The notes under the pieces were generated by a model that saw only the letters and a list, made by a program, of their open reading frames with translations, searched no databases and was not told the DNA's origin. The position numbers and the translations under genes were made by a program. This document shows positions 13,824 through 17,263 of a stretch of DNA of 17,263 nucleotides, piece after piece. Within the stretch, counting starts at the first letter, position 1, and every line of letters begins with the position of its first letter. Origin of the DNA: Nocardioides sp. (lineage in GTDB: Bacteria; Actinomycetota; Actinomycetes; Propionibacteriales; Nocardioidaceae); assembly GCF_030150155.1 (NCBI RefSeq), contig NZ_JASLGR010000009.1, positions 1-17,263 of the forward strand, given 5' to 3'.

Positions 13824-14456
13824 GTGATCACGGTCTACCTCCTCGACGACCACGCCGTTGTGCGTGACGGACTGCGCACCCTGCTGGAGGCTTCCGGCGA
13901 GATCGAGGTGATCGGGGAGTCCGGCTCGGCGGTCGAGGCGACACGTCAGATCCCGGAGCTGCGGCCCGACGTGGCGGTGCTCGACAACCGCCTTCCCGAC
14001 GGCAACGGGATCGAGGTGTGCCGTGACATCAGGGCGGTGGCGCCCGAGATCCGGGCGCTCGTGCTGACGTCGTACGACGACGACGAGGCGCTCTTCTCGG
14101 CGATCATGGCCGGGGCTGCGGGCTACCTGCTCAAGGAGATCGGCACCGCCGACCTGGTCTCGGCGATCCGCTCGGTCTCGGCCGGCCTGTCCCTGATCGA
14201 CATCTCCTTGACCCAGCGGGTCCTGGACCGGGTGCGCAACGGTCCCTCGGTGGCACCGGAGCTGGAGAGCCTGACCGAGCAGGAGCGCCGGATCCTGGAA
14301 CTGATCGCCGAGGGGCTGACCAACCGCCAGATCGGTGAGCGGATGAGCCTGGCGGAGAAGACGGTGAAGAACTACGTCTCAGGGATCCTCTCCAAGCTGG
14401 GCCTGGAGCGGCGTACGCAGGCGGCGGTCCTGGCCAGCAAGCTGCTCGGCTCCTGA
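13824..14456 (+). CDS. devR: DevR/DosR-like NarL-family response regulator
   Basis: A 210-residue protein with a GTG start. The receiver domain (1-120) has the acidic pair D8-D9 (LLDDH), the phospho-acceptor Asp54 (AVLDNRLPDGNGIEVCRD), T82-S83 and Lys104 (YLLKE). A linker follows, then a LuxR/NarL helix-turn-helix from about 148: LTEQERRILELIAEGLTNRQIGERM, then LAEKTVKNYVSGILSKLGLERRTQAAV. The stretches LPDGNGIE, LTSY, EGLTN and LAEKTVKNYVS...KLG.ERRTQAAV are close to mycobacterial DevR (DosR), the hypoxia/NO regulator, so I call it DevR-like. It is convergent with its likely kinase and divergent from the EAL gene. No clear Shine-Dalgarno sequence is seen. Confidence 0.93.
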   Translation: MITVYLLDDHAVVRDGLRTLLEASGEIEVIGESGSAVEATRQIPELRPDVAVLDNRLPDGNGIEVCRDIRAVAPEIRALVLTSYDDDEALFSAIMAGAAGYLLKEIGTADLVSAIRSVSAGLSLIDISLTQRVLDRVRNGPSVAPELESLTEQERRILELIAEGLTNRQIGERMSLAEKTVKNYVSGILSKLGLERRTQAAVLASKLLGS

Positions 14457-14467
14457 GCCGGGCTCAG
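14453..14467. terminator. Hairpin holding the stop codons of both two-component genes
   Basis: CTGAGCC, one G, then GGCTCAG is a perfect inverted repeat (practically a 6-bp stem with a 3-base loop). The TGA of the regulator (14454-14456) lies in one arm and the TGA of the kinase (14466..14464) in the other. It is short for a terminator and has no T-run. Confidence 0.4.
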
Positions 14468-15585
14468 TCCTGCTTGAGCGGGACCTCCCAGGTCAGCACG
14501 GTGCCGCCGCCCTGGCGCGGAGCCAGGGAGTAGTACCCGCCCAGGTCGCGGGCGCGCTTGGAGATGTTGCGCAGCCCCGACATCGCGACGCCGGGTGCCA
14601 CGCCGACGCCGTCGTCGAGGATCTCGATCCGGGCGACGTCGGCACCTGCGGTCAGCTCGATCTCGACGTTGCGGGCGTGCGCATGGCGGGAGATGTTCGA
14701 CAGCGCCTCGCGCAGGACCGCCATCAGGTGCGGGCGGATCGCCCCGGGGATGGCGGTGTCGACCGGGCCGATCAGCCGGGTCGAGGGGGCGAAGCCGAGC
14801 AGGGGGATGTACTCGCGGACCAGCTCGCGGATCTCCAGGCGGAGTGAGTCCCCGCCGCGGTGCTGGAGCTCGAAGATGGTGCCGCGGATGTCGCGGATGG
14901 ACTGGTCGAGGGCCTGCACCGCCTTGCCGATGTCTCCGGCCACGTCGGGTGCCTTGAGGGCCAGCCCCTGGAGGGAGAGGCCGGTGGCGAAGAGCCGCTG
15001 GATGACCAGGTCGTGCAGATCGCGGGCGATCCGCTCGCGGTCGGAGAGGACGGCGAGCTGGGCACGGTCCTCGACCGCCTGGGCGCGTTCGATGCCGACG
15101 CCTGCCGCCGTCGCAAGTGTCTGGACCAGTGCGATGTCGTCGTCGGTGTAGCCGCCCTCCTTCTCGGTCAGGTAGAGGTTGCCGAAGACGGTGCCGCGGA
15201 TCTTGATCGGCACCCCGAGGAAGGTCTTCATCGGCGGGTGACCGGCCGGGAAGCCGTAGGACGCAGGGTGCGCCTGGAGGTCTTCGAGCCGGATCGGCTC
15301 GGGGTGGGCGATGACCAGGCCGAGGATTCCGTGGCCGTCGGGGAACTCGGTGATCGCGTCCTTCTGCTCCGGCGCCACGCCGTAGGTGATCAGGTCGCTG
15401 AGCGTGCCCTCGGCGTCGAGCACGCCCAGGGCGCCGTACGTCGAGTGGGTCAGCTCGGCGGCCGACTCCACGATCCGGGCCAGGACGCTGTGCAGGTCGA
15501 GGTCGGAGGACATCGCGACGACGGCCTCGAAGAGCACCCGCGAGATCGCGTCGCTGGGCTCGAGCTGACCGAGCGGCACGCTCAC
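14464..15585 (-). CDS. GAF-domain histidine kinase, DevS/DosT-like
   Basis: This is 373 residues from the GTG at 15585, whose GTGA overlaps the stop of the YchJ-like gene; GTG 15579 is an alternative. One GAF domain covers about 25-170, with YGFPAGHPPMKTFLGVPIKI followed by FGNLYLTEK. In mycobacterial DevS/DosT the equivalent HPPM histidine is, to my recollection, the heme ligand; here it is His116. The HisKA_3 dimerisation helix carries the phospho-acceptor His191 in RIARDLHDLVIQRLFATGLSLQ (185-206). The ATPase domain has the N box LREALSNISRHAHA (291-304), DDGVGV (324-329) and a late G box GLRNISKRARDLGG (337-350). DevS has two GAF domains, this has one. It is soluble, with no membrane segment. 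It should phosphorylate the convergent DevR-like regulator. Confidence 0.92.
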   Translation of the reverse strand: MSVPLGQLEPSDAISRVLFEAVVAMSSDLDLHSVLARIVESAAELTHSTYGALGVLDAEGTLSDLITYGVAPEQKDAITEFPDGHGILGLVIAHPEPIRLEDLQAHPASYGFPAGHPPMKTFLGVPIKIRGTVFGNLYLTEKEGGYTDDDIALVQTLATAAGVGIERAQAVEDRAQLAVLSDRERIARDLHDLVIQRLFATGLSLQGLALKAPDVAGDIGKAVQALDQSIRDIRGTIFELQHRGGDSLRLEIRELVREYIPLLGFAPSTRLIGPVDTAIPGAIRPHLMAVLREALSNISRHAHARNVEIELTAGADVARIEILDDGVGVAPGVAMSGLRNISKRARDLGGYYSLAPRQGGGTVLTWEVPLKQD

Positions 15586-15950
15586 GTCACGTCCCCGTCG
15601 AGGTAGAACCAGCGACCGGCGCGCCGGGAGAAGCGGCTCAGCTCGTGCAGGCTGCCCGCTCCCGTGCCGGAGAGGTAGGAGGCGGTGAACTCGACCCAGT
15701 CCTCGCCCGAGCCGTGCACGGTCAGGTCGGTCCAGGTCAGGTCGCTCTCCAGGTCGATCGCCTCGGGCCTGGTCCGCGGGTGCCAGGTCCGCCAGACGTA
15801 GTCGGCGTCCCCGACGGCGTAGGCCGCGTAGCGGCTGCGCATCAGGTCGAGCGCGGTGGCTGCCTGGTCCACCCCGCGGTGGAGGCGCCCGCAGCAGGCG
15901 TCGTACGGCGTCGGCGTGCCGCAGGGGCAGGCCTGGAGTTGTCCGAGCAT
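15582..15950 (-). CDS. YchJ family (SEC-C motif) protein
   Basis: A 122-residue protein with an ATG start directly behind a -10-like box. The N-terminus has a zinc-binding SEC-C-like cluster, CPCGTPTPYDACCG (8-21), followed by LMRSRYAAYAVGDADYVWRTWHP (36-58) and a beta-rich NTF2-like C-terminal half ending in GRWFYLDGD. This is the usual YchJ build, slightly shorter than the E. coli protein because the second SEC-C motif is missing. No function is established for the family to my knowledge; the metal motif suggests a redox- or protein-quality-related role. Its stop overlaps the kinase start by 4 bases (GTGA), so the sensor kinase is translated from this transcript. Confidence 0.9.
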   Translation of the reverse strand: MLGQLQACPCGTPTPYDACCGRLHRGVDQAATALDLMRSRYAAYAVGDADYVWRTWHPRTRPEAIDLESDLTWTDLTVHGSGEDWVEFTASYLSGTGAGSLHELSRFSRRAGRWFYLDGDVT

Positions 15951-15957
15951 CAGATCA

Positions 15958-15963
15958 ACCCTA
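15958..15963 (-). promoter_or_regulatory. -10 box TAGGGT of the YchJ-kinase transcript, leaderless arrangement
   Basis: On the minus strand TAGGGT is followed by 7 bases and the ATG at 15950, with no Shine-Dalgarno sequence. It is the only promoter visible for the kinase gene downstream. Confidence 0.5.
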
Positions 15964-15992
15964 GTTGGCCTGCGACCTGTTGCGCAGCGCAG

Positions 15993-15998
15993 TAGCGT
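15993..15998 (+). promoter_or_regulatory. -10 box TAGCGT of the AAA+ ATPase gene, leaderless arrangement
   Basis: TAGCGT is followed by 6 bases and the GTG at 16005. The same hexamer and spacing precede the secreted-protein gene at the left end. A short GAGGA lies in the gap and could also serve the second GTG at 16008. Confidence 0.5.
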
Positions 15999-16004
15999 GA
16001 GGAC

Positions 16005-17263
16005 GTGGTGTCGACCGATGCACTCTCACCGTCCCCCCGACCGACCATCAGCACGCTCGGGGAGCTCCGCGCGTCGGGCCATCAGGCCAGGCCGCTGCGC
16101 ACCGAGCTGCGCGAGAACCTGCTGGCCCGGCTCCGGGCGGGGGAGGACCCGTGGCCCGGCCTGCACGGTCTGGCCGACACGGTGCTGCCGCAGTTCGAGC
16201 GCGCCCTGATCGCCGGTCACGACGTCGTCCTGCTGGGCGAGCGCGGCCAGGGCAAGACCCGGCTGCTGCGCACCCTGGTCGGCCTGCTCGACGAGTGGAG
16301 CCCGGTGATCGAGGGCTCCGAGCTCGGCGAGCACCCCTACGAGCCGATCACGCACGCCTCCCGGCGCCGCGCCGCCGAGCTGGGCGAGGACCTGCCGGTG
16401 GCCTGGAAGCACCGCGAGGAGCGCTACACCGAGAAGCTCGCCACCCCCGACACCTCGGTCGCCGACCTGATCGGCGACGTCGACCCGATGAAGGTGGCCG
16501 AGGGCCGCTCGCTGGGCGACCCCGAGACGATCCACTTCGGCCTGATCCCGCGCAGCCACCGCGGCATCGTGGCGATCAACGAGCTGCCCGACCTGGCCGA
16601 GCGGATCCAGGTCGCGATGCTCAACGTGATGGAGGAGCGCGACATCCAGATCCGCGGCTACGTGCTGCGGCTGCCGCTGGACGTGCTCGTGCTGGCCAGC
16701 GCCAACCCGGAGGACTACACCAACCGCGGCCGGATCATCACGCCGCTCAAGGACCGCTTCGGCGCCGAGATCCGGACTCACTACCCGCTCGAGCTCGAGG
16801 CCGAGATGGCGGTGGTCCGCCAGGAGTCGCACCTGGTCGCGGAGGTGCCGGACTACCTCCTGGAGATCCTGGCGCGGTTCACCCGCAACCTGCGCGAGTC
16901 CAGTGCGGTCGACCAGCGTTCCGGGGTCTCGGCTCGGTTCTCCATCGCCGGGGCCGAGACCATCGCCGCCGCTGCCCTGCACCGCGCCACGCTGCAGGGC
17001 GAGGAGCAGCCGGTGGCCCGGGTGGTCGACCTGCAGACCGCTGTCGACGTACTCGGCGGGAAGATCGAGTTCGAGACCGGCGAGGAGGGGCGCGAGGCCG
17101 AGGTCCTCACCCACCTGCTCCGGACGGCGACGGCCGAGACCTGCCGAGCGCGGCTGCGCGGGATCGACTTCGGTCTGCTGGTCGCCGCGATCGAGGGTGG
17201 CCAGATGGTGACCACCGGCGAGCAGGTCAGCGCGCTCGACTTCCTCACCGGCCTCCCGGCGCT
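16005..17263 (+). CDS. MoxR/ChlI-type AAA+ ATPase, 5' part (continues past window)
   Basis: The frame starts at GTG 16005 (or the adjacent GTG 16008), just after an in-frame TAG at 15993, and is open to the right edge, giving 419 codons. It has Walker A GERGQGKT (78-85), a Walker-B-like strand GIVAINELPDL with Asn192-Glu193 in place of the usual Asp-Glu, sensor-1 LASANPEDY, and the arginine-finger helix TPLKDRFGAEIRTHYPL. The stretch SVADLIGDVDPMKVAEGRSLGDPETIHFGLIPRS and the later RFSIAGAETIAAAALHRA are typical of the actinobacterial magnesium-chelatase-subunit-I-like group (COG1239 type). These usually work with a VWA-domain protein encoded next to them, so I would expect one beyond the window. 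True magnesium chelatase activity is unlikely; a chaperone or metal-insertion role is inferred. Confidence 0.9.
   Translation, partial: MVSTDALSPSPRPTISTLGELRASGHQARPLRTELRENLLARLRAGEDPWPGLHGLADTVLPQFERALIAGHDVVLLGERGQGKTRLLRTLVGLLDEWSPVIEGSELGEHPYEPITHASRRRAAELGEDLPVAWKHREERYTEKLATPDTSVADLIGDVDPMKVAEGRSLGDPETIHFGLIPRSHRGIVAINELPDLAERIQVAMLNVMEERDIQIRGYVLRLPLDVLVLASANPEDYTNRGRIITPLKDRFGAEIRTHYPLELEAEMAVVRQESHLVAEVPDYLLEILARFTRNLRESSAVDQRSGVSARFSIAGAETIAAAALHRATLQGEEQPVARVVDLQTAVDVLGGKIEFETGEEGREAEVLTHLLRTATAETCRARLRGIDFGLLVAAIEGGQMVTTGEQVSALDFLTGLPA

Noticed and set aside
13631..13831. 67-residue N-terminal extension of the EAL protein
   Set aside because: Most of it has poor third-position GC, and its GTG overlaps the devR start codon on the other strand.
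1..17263. Insertion sequence, prophage or integrated element
   Set aside because: No transposase, integrase, terminal inverted repeats or attachment-site duplication was seen. The single tRNA shows no repeated 3' end nearby.

Overview
The window is high-GC actinobacterial chromosome. GTG starts are common, -10 boxes are TAnnnT-like, and I found no TTA codon in the genes when reading through them. The order ftsB, DUF501, ppx, a fused CydDC, and a DevR-type regulator all fit Actinobacteria. I infer a Nocardioides-like organism, but nothing here fixes the genus. There is no phage, transposon or CRISPR locus.

Layout. Positions 1-866 hold a partial secreted protein and a TPR lipoprotein on the minus strand. 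A family 2 glycosyltransferase diverges from the lipoprotein. It is followed by a tightly overlapping cell-division/phosphate block: ftsB, a DUF501 protein and ppx. Next come a 74-nt tRNA with a leucine (TAA) anticodon and a Bax-inhibitor-1 family membrane protein, which ends in a strong hairpin shared with a convergent SGNH hydrolase. From 6.1 to 12.8 kb lies the cytochrome bd operon: cydA, cydB, a single fused cydDC gene and, overlapping its stop by 4 bases, a PilZ-domain gene. The cydA promoter carries a near-perfect Rex (NADH/NAD+ sensor) operator. Beyond it are a convergent EAL phosphodiesterase, a DevR/DosR-like response regulator, a convergent DevS/DosT-like GAF histidine kinase with a candidate heme histidine, and a YchJ-like gene upstream of the kinase. 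A divergent MoxR/ChlI-type AAA+ ATPase runs off the right edge.

How they fit together (inference). The right-hand two thirds looks like a low-oxygen respiration neighbourhood. It has a high-affinity terminal oxidase and its assembly transporter, a Rex site, a DevRS-like gas/redox two-component pair, and a c-di-GMP effector (PilZ) facing a c-di-GMP phosphodiesterase (EAL).

The most unusual feature is a 22-bp tandem repeat in three arrays (6, 5 and 4 units, all with exactly 22-bp spacing). Two arrays lie inside the cydDC coding sequence, at the two linkers flanking the first ATPase domain and in opposite orientations. The third fills the gap between the PilZ and EAL genes. A second pattern is that at least six genes start 6-7 nt after a TAnnnT box, as expected for leaderless mRNAs.
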